NCBI RefSeq assembly: GCF_004114955.1
Contig: NZ_CP030053.1
Location: forward strand, 6,448,001-6,512,000
Direction: 5' to 3'
Source: Bradyrhizobium guangzhouense
GTDB taxonomy: Bacteria > Pseudomonadota > Alphaproteobacteria > Rhizobiales > Xanthobacteraceae
DNA: 64,000 nt
The position numbers and the translations under genes were made by a program. The notes beneath the pieces were generated by a model, which did not search any database, was not told the DNA's origin, and worked only from the letters and a program-made list of their open reading frames with translations. This document shows, in pieces, positions 8,317-16,241 of this stretch (the stretch's first letter is position 1; each line of letters starts with the position of its first letter).

Positions 8317-9207
8317 ATGACCCGGTTTGACGGCGAGGTGTCGCCAGCCTTCGAGATCGTGGAGCCCGCCGAGTGGCGCGCGCCTGTTATCTTCAACTCG
8401 CCCCATTCCGGCTCGACTTACCCGGACGAATTCCTGAGCGCATCGCGGATCGACCTGCCGACGCTGCGGCGCTCGGAAGACTCCTTCATGGACGAGCTGA
8501 TCGGCCATCTGAGCGCACGCGGCTTTCCGACCGTGCGGGTCAACTTTCCCCGCTCCTATGTCGACGTCAACCGAGAGCCCTATGAGCTCGACCCCCGCAT
8601 GTTCACCGGCCGCCTGCCGAGCTTTGCCAACACCCGCTCGATGCGGGTCGCCGGCGGATTAGGCACGATTCCACGCGTGGTCGGCGACGGCCAGGAGATC
8701 TATCGCGACCGCATCGCAGTCGACGATGCGCTGGCGCGGATCGAGACGCTGTACAAGCCCTACCACCGCGCGCTGCGCCGGCTGATCAACAAGGTGCACC
8801 AGATGTTCGGCACCGTGGTGCTGGTCGATTGCCATTCGATGCCCTCGGTCGGCGTCAGCAGGGACGAGCCGCGCCGGCCCGACGTCGTGATCGGCGACCG
8901 CTACGGCACGAGCTGCACGCCGCTGCTGCCCGACCGCGTCGAGGAGACCATGACCGGTCTCGGCTATTCGATCGGCCGCAACAAGCCCTATGCCGGCGGT
9001 TTCATCACCGAGCATTACGGCAATCCGGCCAGCGGCCTGCATGCGGTGCAGCTCGAGTTCAACCGCGCGATCTACATGGATGAGCGCCGCCGCGAGCGCA
9101 GCCAGCGCTTTGCGCAAGTGGCGAGCGATTTCGGCGTCCTCGCCGACGTGCTGGCGACCACGATCCCGTTCGGCGATCTCGGCCCGTTCCAGGCCGCAGC
9201 GGAATAG
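8317..9207 (+). CDS. N-formylglutamate amidohydrolase family protein
   Basis: This 296-residue cytoplasmic hydrolase is of the HutG/N-formylglutamate deformylase family. Recognisable segments are VIFNSPHSGSTYP near the N-terminus (putative zinc ligand His), VNFPRSYVDVNREPYELD, LVDCHSMPS, and the late ITEHYGNP and LQLEFNR-like (AVQLEFNRAIYMDE). Family enzymes release formate from N-formylglutamate at the end of one histidine-degradation route. No other hut gene is near, so another substrate is possible. ATG 8317 is preferred to GTG 8287 because GAGAAG lies just before it. Confidence 0.88.
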   Translation: MTRFDGEVSPAFEIVEPAEWRAPVIFNSPHSGSTYPDEFLSASRIDLPTLRRSEDSFMDELIGHLSARGFPTVRVNFPRSYVDVNREPYELDPRMFTGRLPSFANTRSMRVAGGLGTIPRVVGDGQEIYRDRIAVDDALARIETLYKPYHRALRRLINKVHQMFGTVVLVDCHSMPSVGVSRDEPRRPDVVIGDRYGTSCTPLLPDRVEETMTGLGYSIGRNKPYAGGFITEHYGNPASGLHAVQLEFNRAIYMDERRRERSQRFAQVASDFGVLADVLATTIPFGDLGPFQAAAE

Positions 9208-9302
9208 AGGCGCGTCTCGAACGATCGACTTGCCTGCAAGAGGCGCGAACGCGTTTTCGCTTCGCTGCGGATCGCGCGCCAAACTGAAACGAGACGGACA
9301 AG

Positions 9303-9395
9303 AAAAAAGGGCCGCTCGCGAATGACGCAAGCGGCCCAAGTCTAGGGAGGAAACGCCCAAGGAGGGCAGCGGTAACGCGAGAAGCGCTACCGCAC
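9303..9395 (-). ncRNA. mmgR: alpha-r8 / mmgR (formerly suhB motif) family sRNA
   Basis: Read on the minus strand, a roughly 93-base RNA has three parts. First is a hairpin with arms 9369-9377 and 9385-9393. Then comes a small GCCC-TCCTT-GGGC hairpin and the unpaired decamer TTTCCTCCCT (9344-9353) followed by AGACTTGG. Last is an intrinsic terminator, GGGCCGCT/AGCGGCCC arms (9309-9316, 9330-9337) ending in six T. The decamer and its placement before the terminator are, as I recall, the hallmark of the alpha-r8/mmgR family (Rfam RF00519), named suhB for its position next to inositol-monophosphatase genes. Such a gene starts at 9754. The CU-rich decamer likely pairs with Shine-Dalgarno sequences of target mRNAs. 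Confidence 0.85.
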
Positions 9396-9401
9396 CGCAA
9401 C

Positions 9402-9430
9402 AATATGCGGCCGCGCCGCACAAAGTGCAA
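9402..9430 (-). promoter_or_regulatory. Promoter of the sRNA gene
   Basis: On the minus strand TTGCAC (9430-9425) and CATATT (9407-9402) are separated by exactly 17 bases, a housekeeping sigma-type arrangement. Initiation about 7 bases on falls at 9394-9396, immediately before the first hairpin of the sRNA. Confidence 0.7.
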
Positions 9431-9753
9431 GGGCTTTTGAGCCGTTTCCCATGCAAAAACACATGGCTCAGTTGCTCCCAAAGAAACCCAGATTCAGTTT
9501 CTTTGATAAGGAAATTCAATGGGTTGATAGTCATTTGCATACGAACAAGGCATGCTCGGAACTAAGTATTCAACTCGGTGATCGATATTTGGCCAGCATA
9601 TGGCTCGCCAATCGTCTGACTATTTCGCTTGCTGGGGCCGCCGGCTGTCCGGTCCAAAATACCGGGGCGCAAATCAACACAGCGCTGCACGCGGCGAGCG
9701 AATTGAGCTAGGCAGATGCGAGCTTCACCCAACTTTCGTTTTGAGGATGCGCC
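9431..9753. other. Intergenic region before hisN, no gene accepted
   Basis: The stretch is visibly more AT-rich than its surroundings (about 9480-9600). An 86-codon frame at 9451-9711 has no family resemblance or convincing ribosome site, so I do not call it. The region must hold the hisN promoter. Confidence 0.45.
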
Positions 9754-10536
9754 GTGACGGTGATCGACTTCTCAGCCTTCATCGGACGGCTTGCCACGGC
9801 CTCCGGCGAGACCATCCTGCCGTTCTTCCGCACCTCGCTGTCGATCGACGACAAGAGCAAGACCCGGGAATTCGATCCCGTCACGGAAGCCGACCGCGCC
9901 GCCGAGGCGGTGATGCGGCGGCTGATCAAGGCGAGCTTCCCCCAGCACGGCATCGTCGGCGAGGAATTCGGCAATGAGCGCGAGGATGCCGACTATGTCT
10001 GGGTGCTCGACCCCATCGACGGCACAAAGTCCTTCATCGGCGGCTTTCCGATCTGGGGCACGCTGATCGCATTGCTGCACAAGGGCACGCCGGTTTACGG
10101 CATGATGCACCAGCCCTTCATCGGCGAGCGCTTTTCCGGCGACAACGGCTCGGCCAATTATAAAGGTCCCTCCGGCGAGCGCCGGCTGCAGGTCCGCCGC
10201 TGCGCCTCGCTGTCGGAGGCAACGACCTACACCACCTCTCCCTTGTTGATGAACGAGCGCGATCGCGCCATCTTCGGTCGGATCGAGCAGGGCGCGCGGC
10301 TGTCGCGCTATGGCGGCGACTGCTATTCCTATTGCATGCTTGCCGCCGGACATGTCGATCTCGTGGTCGAGACCGAGTTGAAGCCTTACGACATCGCAGC
10401 CCTGATCCCGATCGTGACCGGCGCCGGCGGCGTCGTCACCACCTGGGAAGGCAAGCCGGCCCAGGGCGGCGGCCGCATCGTCGCGGCCGGCGATGCAAGG
10501 GTCCACGAAGAAGCCCTGAAATTGCTCAACGGATAG
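9754..10536 (+). CDS. hisN: Histidinol-phosphatase, inositol-monophosphatase family
   Basis: This 260-residue Mg-dependent phosphatase has all IMPase motifs: DPVTEADRAAE, GEEFG (metal Glu near residue 70), the WVLDPIDGTKSF metal-binding loop, and ELKPYDIAAL near the C-terminus. GGDCYSY and overall length resemble HisN, which removes phosphate from histidinol phosphate, more than broad SuhB enzymes. That specificity is an inference. Translation starts at GTG 9754 after TTGAGGAT. The neighbouring sRNA family was named for lying beside this gene family. Confidence 0.82.
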   Translation: MTVIDFSAFIGRLATASGETILPFFRTSLSIDDKSKTREFDPVTEADRAAEAVMRRLIKASFPQHGIVGEEFGNEREDADYVWVLDPIDGTKSFIGGFPIWGTLIALLHKGTPVYGMMHQPFIGERFSGDNGSANYKGPSGERRLQVRRCASLSEATTYTTSPLLMNERDRAIFGRIEQGARLSRYGGDCYSYCMLAAGHVDLVVETELKPYDIAALIPIVTGAGGVVTTWEGKPAQGGGRIVAAGDARVHEEALKLLNG

Positions 10537-10553
10537 GCGAAGCGGGAGCCTGC

Positions 10554-11519
10554 ATGAAAAACTGGCGTAAGCTCCTCCTCTCGATTCTGCTGCTGTTTCC
10601 CGCGCTCGCCTCCGCCCAAAACTTTCCGGCGAAACCGATCAAGCTGATCGTGCCGTTCCCGGCCGGCGGCCCCAACGACATCATCGCCCGCGTGATCGGT
10701 CAGCGGATGTCGGAGCTCTCGGGCCAGCCGGTGTTGATCGACAATCGCGGCGGCCAGGGCGGCGTGCTCGGCACCGATGCCGTCGCAAAGAGCCAGCCCG
10801 ACGGCTACACCATCGCCATCTCCTCCGCTGGCGCACTTGCGATCAGCCCGAGCATGGAGAAGGTCGCCTACGACACGCTCAATGACCTCGCGCCAGTGAC
10901 GCTGGTGGCAACCGTGCCGGAAATGCTCGTCGTCGCCACCAACGTGCCCGCCAAGGACATCGGCGAATTGATTGCGTTGGCGAAAGCCCAGCCGGGAAAG
11001 CTCAATTTCGCCTCCTCCGGCCCCGGCAGCCTGCCGCATCTTGCCGGCGAATTGTTCAAGCTGACGGCCAAGATCGACATCGTTCACGTGCCCTATCGCG
11101 GCGCGGCGCCGGCCGTGAACGACCTGCTGGGCCAGCAGGTGCAGATGACCTTCCTCGACCTCCCGGTGCTGCTGCCGCAGATCAAGGCCGGCGCGCTCAA
11201 GCCGATCGCGGTCGGCTCGGTGGAGCGCGCCCCGACCGCGCCCGACGTGCCGACCACGAAGGAAGCCGGCTTTCCCGATCTGCGCATCGAGAACTGGTAC
11301 GGCATGGTCGCGCCCAAGGGCACGCCGCGGGAGATCGTCGCCGCGCTGCACGATCTTGCGACCAGGGCGATGGCCGATCCGGCCGTGAAGCAGAAACTCG
11401 CGGCGCAAGGGGCAACGCTCGTCGGCGACGAGCCCGAGCATTTTCGCGCCTTCATCGCGGATGAGATGCAGAAATGGGCGAAGGTGATCAAGGACGCTGG
11501 CGTCGAGACGGCGAAGTAA
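10554..11519 (+). CDS. Tripartite tricarboxylate transporter (Bug/TctC) binding protein
   Basis: This 321-residue periplasmic binding protein has a Sec signal (MKNWRKLLLSILLLFPALASA) and the Bug-family opening FPAKPIKLIVPFPAGGPNDIIAR. Other family marks are QPDGYTIAISSAGA, HVPYRGAAPAVNDLL and the late EAGFPDL and GTPREIVAAL. Bug proteins bind small carboxylates, often without a local TctAB membrane partner, as here. ATG 10554 follows AGCGGGAGCC; longer frames overlap hisN. It lies 17 bases after hisN and may be cotranscribed. Ligand unknown. Confidence 0.92.
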   Translation: MKNWRKLLLSILLLFPALASAQNFPAKPIKLIVPFPAGGPNDIIARVIGQRMSELSGQPVLIDNRGGQGGVLGTDAVAKSQPDGYTIAISSAGALAISPSMEKVAYDTLNDLAPVTLVATVPEMLVVATNVPAKDIGELIALAKAQPGKLNFASSGPGSLPHLAGELFKLTAKIDIVHVPYRGAAPAVNDLLGQQVQMTFLDLPVLLPQIKAGALKPIAVGSVERAPTAPDVPTTKEAGFPDLRIENWYGMVAPKGTPREIVAALHDLATRAMADPAVKQKLAAQGATLVGDEPEHFRAFIADEMQKWAKVIKDAGVETAK

Positions 11520-11531
11520 CGCTCCGGCGCC

Positions 11532-12422
11532 TCACACCGCCTCCGCCCTTAAATGCTCCACCAGCATCTTGGCGGGCCGCGGCAGCGCCTTGAAACTCCG
11601 CGCGCAGATCACGAGCCTGCGGTTGGCGAAGGCGTCGCGCAGGCGGACGATGGCGAGCGGCATCAGCTTGGAGCAGCGGCGCGCGGCGGCTTCCGGCACC
11701 AGGGCGACACCGACATCGGCCGAGACCAACTGGCAGATCGCATCGAAGTCGCGCAGGCGCGCACGGAAATGCGGGCGCATGCCGAGCCGCGCGGCGTGCT
11801 TCGAAATATGCATCTGGAGCGCGGTGGCGCTGGTGAGGCCGACGAACTCGCAGGCGCCCGCCTCCTGGAAATCGATCTGGCGGCGGCCGGCGAACGGGCC
11901 GCGCTTCGACGTCACCAGGGTCAGGCGGTCCTCGCTGAACACGAAGCGCTCGATATGATCGGGCAGCGCGTGCTCGGCGGCAAAGCCGAGATCGGCGGCG
12001 CCGGCCGTGATCGCAGCCGCAATGTCGGTGCTCTCGCGCTCCTCGATGTCGATGGCGACGTCGCGATGCTCGCGCAGGAAGCCGGCAAGCGCCTTCGGCA
12101 GATGCTCCGACAGGCCCGAGGTGTTGGCGAGGAAGTGCACGCTGGCGCGCACGCCGCTGGCAAAGCCGGCGAGATCGCCGCGCATGGCGTCGACCTGATG
12201 AATCACGATCCGCGCGTGATCGAGCAGGCTTTCGCCGGCCGCGGTCAGTTCGACGCCGCGCCGCCCACGCTTGAGCAGGGCGACGCCGAGCGCGTCCTCG
12301 AGACCCTTGATGCGCGCGCTGGCCGAAGCCAGGGCCAGATGCGATCGCTCGGCGCCGCGGGTGATGCTGCGCCGGTCGGCGACCGCGATGAAGAGCTGGA
12401 GATCGACGAGGTCGAAACGCAC
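11532..12422 (-). CDS. LysR-family transcriptional regulator
   Basis: This 296-residue regulator has an N-terminal winged helix (FDLVDLQLFIAVADRRSITR to LEDALGVALLKRGRRGVELT, residues 2-65) and a two-lobed effector domain. GTG 12422 is chosen because GCGGAGGACAGGACCC gives a ribosome site at the right distance; TTG 12440 does not. It is divergent from a TauE/SafE-type transporter, the classic LysR layout, with a perfect dyad between them (12443-12465). It probably controls that transporter in response to an organic or sulfonate-like ligand (inference). Confidence 0.92.
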   Translation of the reverse strand: MRFDLVDLQLFIAVADRRSITRGAERSHLALASASARIKGLEDALGVALLKRGRRGVELTAAGESLLDHARIVIHQVDAMRGDLAGFASGVRASVHFLANTSGLSEHLPKALAGFLREHRDVAIDIEERESTDIAAAITAGAADLGFAAEHALPDHIERFVFSEDRLTLVTSKRGPFAGRRQIDFQEAGACEFVGLTSATALQMHISKHAARLGMRPHFRARLRDFDAICQLVSADVGVALVPEAAARRCSKLMPLAIVRLRDAFANRRLVICARSFKALPRPAKMLVEHLRAEAV

Positions 12423-12442
12423 GGGTCCTGTCCTCCGCAATC

Positions 12443-12465
12443 AGCCTTCGTTTCGAACGAAGGCT
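12443..12465. promoter_or_regulatory. LysR operator candidate, perfect 10-base inverted repeat
   Basis: Arms AGCCTTCGTT (12443-12452) and AACGAAGGCT (12456-12465) are exact reverse complements around TCG. The dyad includes a T-N11-A core, as in LysR sites, and lies between the divergent regulator and transporter starts. Confidence 0.75.
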
Positions 12466-12518
12466 ATCTCCGTAACCTCCAGATTGTGCCCGCGCACCGC
12501 TTCGGTCAATGTGGCCTA

Positions 12519-13271
12519 ATGATCGACCCGCTTCTCATCCTCATCGCCGCCGTCTTCCTGGTCGCCGGCTTCGTCAAGGGCGTCGTCGGGCTCGGCCTGC
12601 CGACGGTGTCCATGGGCCTGCTCGCGGTGAACATGGCGCCGAGCCGCGCGATCGCGATCGTGATCGTGCCCGCCATCGTCACCAACATCTGGCAGACCTT
12701 TGTCGGCCCCTATTTGCGCGACATCCTCAGACGCCTGTGGCCGCTGATGATCGGCACCGTGATCGGATGCTGGCTCAATGCTGGCGCGCTGACCGGCCCC
12801 CATGCGCGCTACGGCACCGTCGTGCTCGGCGTGCTGCTGGTGATCTACGCGATCGTCGGCCTCAGCAAATTCAAGTTCCACGTCGCGCCTCGAAACGAGA
12901 AATGGGTCGGCGGCGTGGTCGGCGTCGTCACCGGCGTGATCTCGGCCTCGACGGGCGTGCAGGTGATCCCCTCGATGCCATTCATGCAGGCGATCGGGAT
13001 GGAGAAGGACGAGCTGGTGCAGGCGCTCGGCGTGTTCTTCACCACGGCGACGCTGGCGCTCGCCTTCAATCTTACGGCCGGCGGATTGCTGACTTCAGCC
13101 AATGCCGTGCCCGGCGCGGTCGCCATGGCAATGGCGTTTGCCGGGATGTTCATCGGGCAATCGGTGCGGCAGCGGATGCCGGCCGAAGCGTTTCGCCGCT
13201 GGTTCCTGGTCGCGATGATCCTGCTCGGCTTTTATCTGGCCGGCAGCGCGCTGCTGAAGGAATTTTCGTGA
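12519..13271 (+). CDS. TauE/SafE-family membrane transporter
   Basis: This 250-residue integral membrane protein has about eight hydrophobic helices in two halves. Each half starts with a small-residue motif: GFVKGVVGLGLPTVSMGLL near the N-terminus and GVVTGVISASTGVQVIPSMP near residue 140. These repeats mark the TauE/SafE (DUF81) family, proposed exporters of sulfite or organosulfur anions. ATG 12519 begins the hydrophobic stretch; the very long in-frame extension upstream is antisense to the LysR gene and is rejected. Substrate unknown. Confidence 0.88.
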   Translation: MIDPLLILIAAVFLVAGFVKGVVGLGLPTVSMGLLAVNMAPSRAIAIVIVPAIVTNIWQTFVGPYLRDILRRLWPLMIGTVIGCWLNAGALTGPHARYGTVVLGVLLVIYAIVGLSKFKFHVAPRNEKWVGGVVGVVTGVISASTGVQVIPSMPFMQAIGMEKDELVQALGVFFTTATLALAFNLTAGGLLTSANAVPGAVAMAMAFAGMFIGQSVRQRMPAEAFRRWFLVAMILLGFYLAGSALLKEFS

Positions 13272-13280
13272 GGGTAAATC

Positions 13281-13361
13281 GTGGGTTAGCGAAGCGTAAC
13301 CCACCAACTTGATTCCGCAATCGCTGAAGCATGGTGGGTTGCGCCTTCGGCTAACACCCCA
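13281..13361. repeat. Two short GTGGGTTA palindromes between convergent genes
   Basis: GTGGGTTAGC pairs with GCGTAACCCAC (13281-13304) and a second imperfect palindrome spans 13333-13361. They separate the converging TauE and LysE genes and may act as bidirectional terminators or REP-type elements. Confidence 0.65.
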
Positions 13362-13374
13362 CGCAGCCTCAAAG

Positions 13375-14007
13375 TTACCGCGCCTCGAGCATGGCGACGC
13401 GGATGCCGAGATAGATGAAGAGGCCGCCGAGCGTCCGGTTGACCCAGGCGATCACGCCCTCGGACTGCCGCAGCCGGTGGGCGGCCCTGGCCGCGAACGC
13501 CGCCAGAACCAGGCACCACAGCGTCCCCGTGCAAATGAAGATCAGGCCGAGCGTCAGGAAGGCCAGCGGCTTGTGCGGCGCATCGGCTGCGACGAATTGA
13601 GGCAGGAAGGCCAGGAAGAACAGCGCGACCTTGGGATTGAGCGCGTTGGTGAAGACGCCCTGCAGGAACACAAGCCGCAGCGAGTTCCGCTCCGCCTCGT
13701 CCTTGACCGCCAGAAGCTGCGGCCGCGACCAAAGCATCTGAAGACCTGATAGCACCAGATAGGCCGCGCCGGCCAGCTTCAGCACCCCGAACGCGGTGGA
13801 TGAGGCCATCAAAAGCGCCGAAAGGCCGATCGCCGCGCCCGTAACATGGAAAAAACAGCCGCAACTGATGCCAAAAGCGGCGGCCGCCCCGCCGCGCCAA
13901 CCCATCTGCATGCTGCGGCCGATCACATAGACCGTATCGGGCCCCGGCGTGATGTTGAGCAGCAGGCCCGACAGGACGAAGAGCCAGATTTCGTGAATGC
14001 CCAGCAT
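13375..14007 (-). CDS. LysE/RhtB-family exporter
   Basis: This 210-residue membrane protein has six predicted spans. The opening LLLNITPGPDTVYVIGRSM contains the NxTPGPD signature of the LysE/RhtB amino-acid exporter family. FLQGVFTNALNPKVALFFLAFLPQF in mid-protein is the second conserved block. GCGAGGACC precedes ATG 14007. Family members export amino acids or homoserine lactones; substrate cannot be told here. Confidence 0.93.
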   Translation of the reverse strand: MLGIHEIWLFVLSGLLLNITPGPDTVYVIGRSMQMGWRGGAAAAFGISCGCFFHVTGAAIGLSALLMASSTAFGVLKLAGAAYLVLSGLQMLWSRPQLLAVKDEAERNSLRLVFLQGVFTNALNPKVALFFLAFLPQFVAADAPHKPLAFLTLGLIFICTGTLWCLVLAAFAARAAHRLRQSEGVIAWVNRTLGGLFIYLGIRVAMLEAR

Positions 14008-14231
14008 CGAAGGTCCTCGCCGCCCGGACGGGCGATCTCAAGGGACTGGCCTTAGTCGGTTCGAACCCTGCCGTCCACCGCCGGAAATGGTTAGGATTCG
14101 TATCGAATTTGCAATGCGGATCATACTTTCGTTCGGCTCCATCTGCTCTATAAGGACGCCAGTTCTTGAAATGCTGGATTCGCGGCGACGGCCCCGCCGG
14201 TGGCGTCCCGCTCCCTTGGAGCTCCGAGGAT

Positions 14232-16028
14232 ATGGAAAGACGTCTGGCCGCCATCGTCTGCGCCGATGTCGCCGGCTATTCGCGGATGATGGGCAGTGAC
14301 GAGGCCGGCACCCACGCCGCCTTCAAGGCCCATCGCAGCGCGATTCATCCCATCATTCTCAACCATGGCGGCCGTGTCGTCAAAAACACCGGCGACGGCT
14401 TCCTGCTGGAGTTTCCCTCCATCGTCGGCGCCGCCGAGGCCGCGATCGCGATGCAGGTGCTGATGGCGGAGCGTAACCATCATCTGCCTGCCGACCGTAC
14501 CATGCAGTTCCGCCTCGGCATCCACATGGGTGACGTCATCGCCGACGAGGACGAGGTGTTCGGTGACGACGTCAACATCGCCGTCCGTCTCGAATCGGTG
14601 GCGAGCCCCGGCGGGTTCGCGATCTCGGCCAAGGCCTACAGCGAGGCGAGCAAGCATCTCACCGTGCCGCTGGTCGATGGCGGCAACCACCGCTTCAAGA
14701 ACATCAAGGACCCGGTCGGTGTCTGGACCTGGACGCCCGACGGCGCCGCCGCGCTCGCGCCCGAACTGAGGGACGGCTCGACGCTCTCGCAAGCCTACCG
14801 CACGGCGATCGTCGGCGTGCTGCCGTTTGCCAATCTCAGCGACGCCCAGGACGAATATTTCTCCGACGGCCTGACCGAGGATCTGATCCACGCGCTGTCG
14901 CTGCAATCCTTCTACCGGGTGCTGAGCCGCAACTCGACCTTCGCCTTCAAGGGCAAGAACGCGAGCACGCGCGTGATCGCGCGCGAGATCGACGCCACCT
15001 ACCTGATTCAGGGCTCGGTGCGGCGCGCCGGCGCCAAGATCCGCGTCACCGCCGAGCTGATCGCGCCGGAGACCGGCGAGCAGCTCTGGACCGGGCGTTA
15101 CGACCGCGACATCGGCGACCTCTTCGCCATGCAGGACGAGATCACGACCAACCTGTCCGCGGCGATCGCCACCGAGATCGTCCGCGCCGAAGCCTCGGCT
15201 CCGGCGCGCCCGACCAACGATGTGAGTGCGTGGGACCGCTTCCTCAAGGGTCTGTCCCATTACTATCGGCTGACCAAGGAGGACCAGAGCGCCGCCGTCG
15301 CACTGTTCAGGGAGGCGATCGCGCTCGATCCGAAACTGTCGATCGCACACGCCTATCTCGCTACGGTCCAGATCCAGAGCATCCAGTTCGGTTGGATCAA
15401 GGGTACGCGCGAGATGTGGGCGGAAGCGATGTCGCTCGCCGAAACCAGCGTGCGGCTCGACCCGCGCTCCTCCTTCGCGTTCTCGATCCTGTCGTGGGTT
15501 CAGGGGATGGAAGGCCATTACGAGGCGGCGATGGATGCCGCCAAGCGCGCGGTTGCTTTGAATCCCTACGACATGGGCGCGCGCGGCGTGCTCGGCATCT
15601 GCCATTTCATCATCGGCGAGCACCGGCAGGCGATCGAGCTGTTTTCGATGGCCGCCCAGCGCGGCAACAGCGATCCGCGCTACCAATGGGCCACGCTGAA
15701 CGCGTTCAGCCACTATCTCCTCCGCCAGTATGACGCGACCCTGTCCTGGGCCCGTGAGCAGCTCTACGTCAACCCGAACCACATGCAGGCCCTGGCGATC
15801 CGCGCCGCGGCGCTGGCGCAATTGGGCCGGACCGACGAGGCAGCCGAGGCGACCTCCGTGCTGATGCGCAATTACCCGACCCTGAATGTCGACCGGCATT
15901 TGCGGAATTTTCACTGGAAGCGGCCCGAAGACATCGCGCATTACCGCGACGGGCTGCTGAAGGCGGGCGTACCGGCCAGCAAGCTCACTCTGGTCCAGAG
16001 CGACGTCAGACGCGCGGCCGAATCCTGA
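14232..16028 (+). CDS. Class III adenylate cyclase with TolB-like and TPR domains
   Basis: This 598-residue protein has three parts. Residues 1-165 form a class III cyclase domain: metal Asp in CADVAGYSRMM, second Asp in KNTGDGFLLEF, and the catalytic Asn/Arg in VNIAVRLES, so it looks active. Residues about 190-320 form a TolB/FlgO-like segment (VLPFANLSDAQDEYFSDGLTEDL, then ATYLIQGSVRR). The rest is TPR-like helices (LFREAIALDP, AKRAVALNPYD). GAGGA precedes ATG 14232. No membrane span is evident. The architecture is common and expanded in Bradyrhizobium; signals and targets are unknown. Confidence 0.9.
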   Translation: MERRLAAIVCADVAGYSRMMGSDEAGTHAAFKAHRSAIHPIILNHGGRVVKNTGDGFLLEFPSIVGAAEAAIAMQVLMAERNHHLPADRTMQFRLGIHMGDVIADEDEVFGDDVNIAVRLESVASPGGFAISAKAYSEASKHLTVPLVDGGNHRFKNIKDPVGVWTWTPDGAAALAPELRDGSTLSQAYRTAIVGVLPFANLSDAQDEYFSDGLTEDLIHALSLQSFYRVLSRNSTFAFKGKNASTRVIAREIDATYLIQGSVRRAGAKIRVTAELIAPETGEQLWTGRYDRDIGDLFAMQDEITTNLSAAIATEIVRAEASAPARPTNDVSAWDRFLKGLSHYYRLTKEDQSAAVALFREAIALDPKLSIAHAYLATVQIQSIQFGWIKGTREMWAEAMSLAETSVRLDPRSSFAFSILSWVQGMEGHYEAAMDAAKRAVALNPYDMGARGVLGICHFIIGEHRQAIELFSMAAQRGNSDPRYQWATLNAFSHYLLRQYDATLSWAREQLYVNPNHMQALAIRAAALAQLGRTDEAAEATSVLMRNYPTLNVDRHLRNFHWKRPEDIAHYRDGLLKAGVPASKLTLVQSDVRRAAES

Positions 16029-16241
16029 CGGCCGTATCCTCTGGGCAATATCCTGAGGGCAGCCTTTGCGTGCGCTGCGGTCTCACCGCGGCATTATTGA
16101 CAGCAGAGCGAAATCAGCCACACTTCGTCACACCCTGAAGTAGCATAGCTGCGCCACGTCCGCTGTCTGTTTGTTAGGTCTTTCTGCGCTTGATCGGCGC
16201 GGCCGCTTTTTCACGATTCGTGTGTTTTCAGGACTTTGCCG

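Noticed and set aside
9451..9711. 86-codon plus-strand frame before hisN
   Set aside because: It has no credible ribosome site or domain, and its start overlaps the sRNA promoter region.
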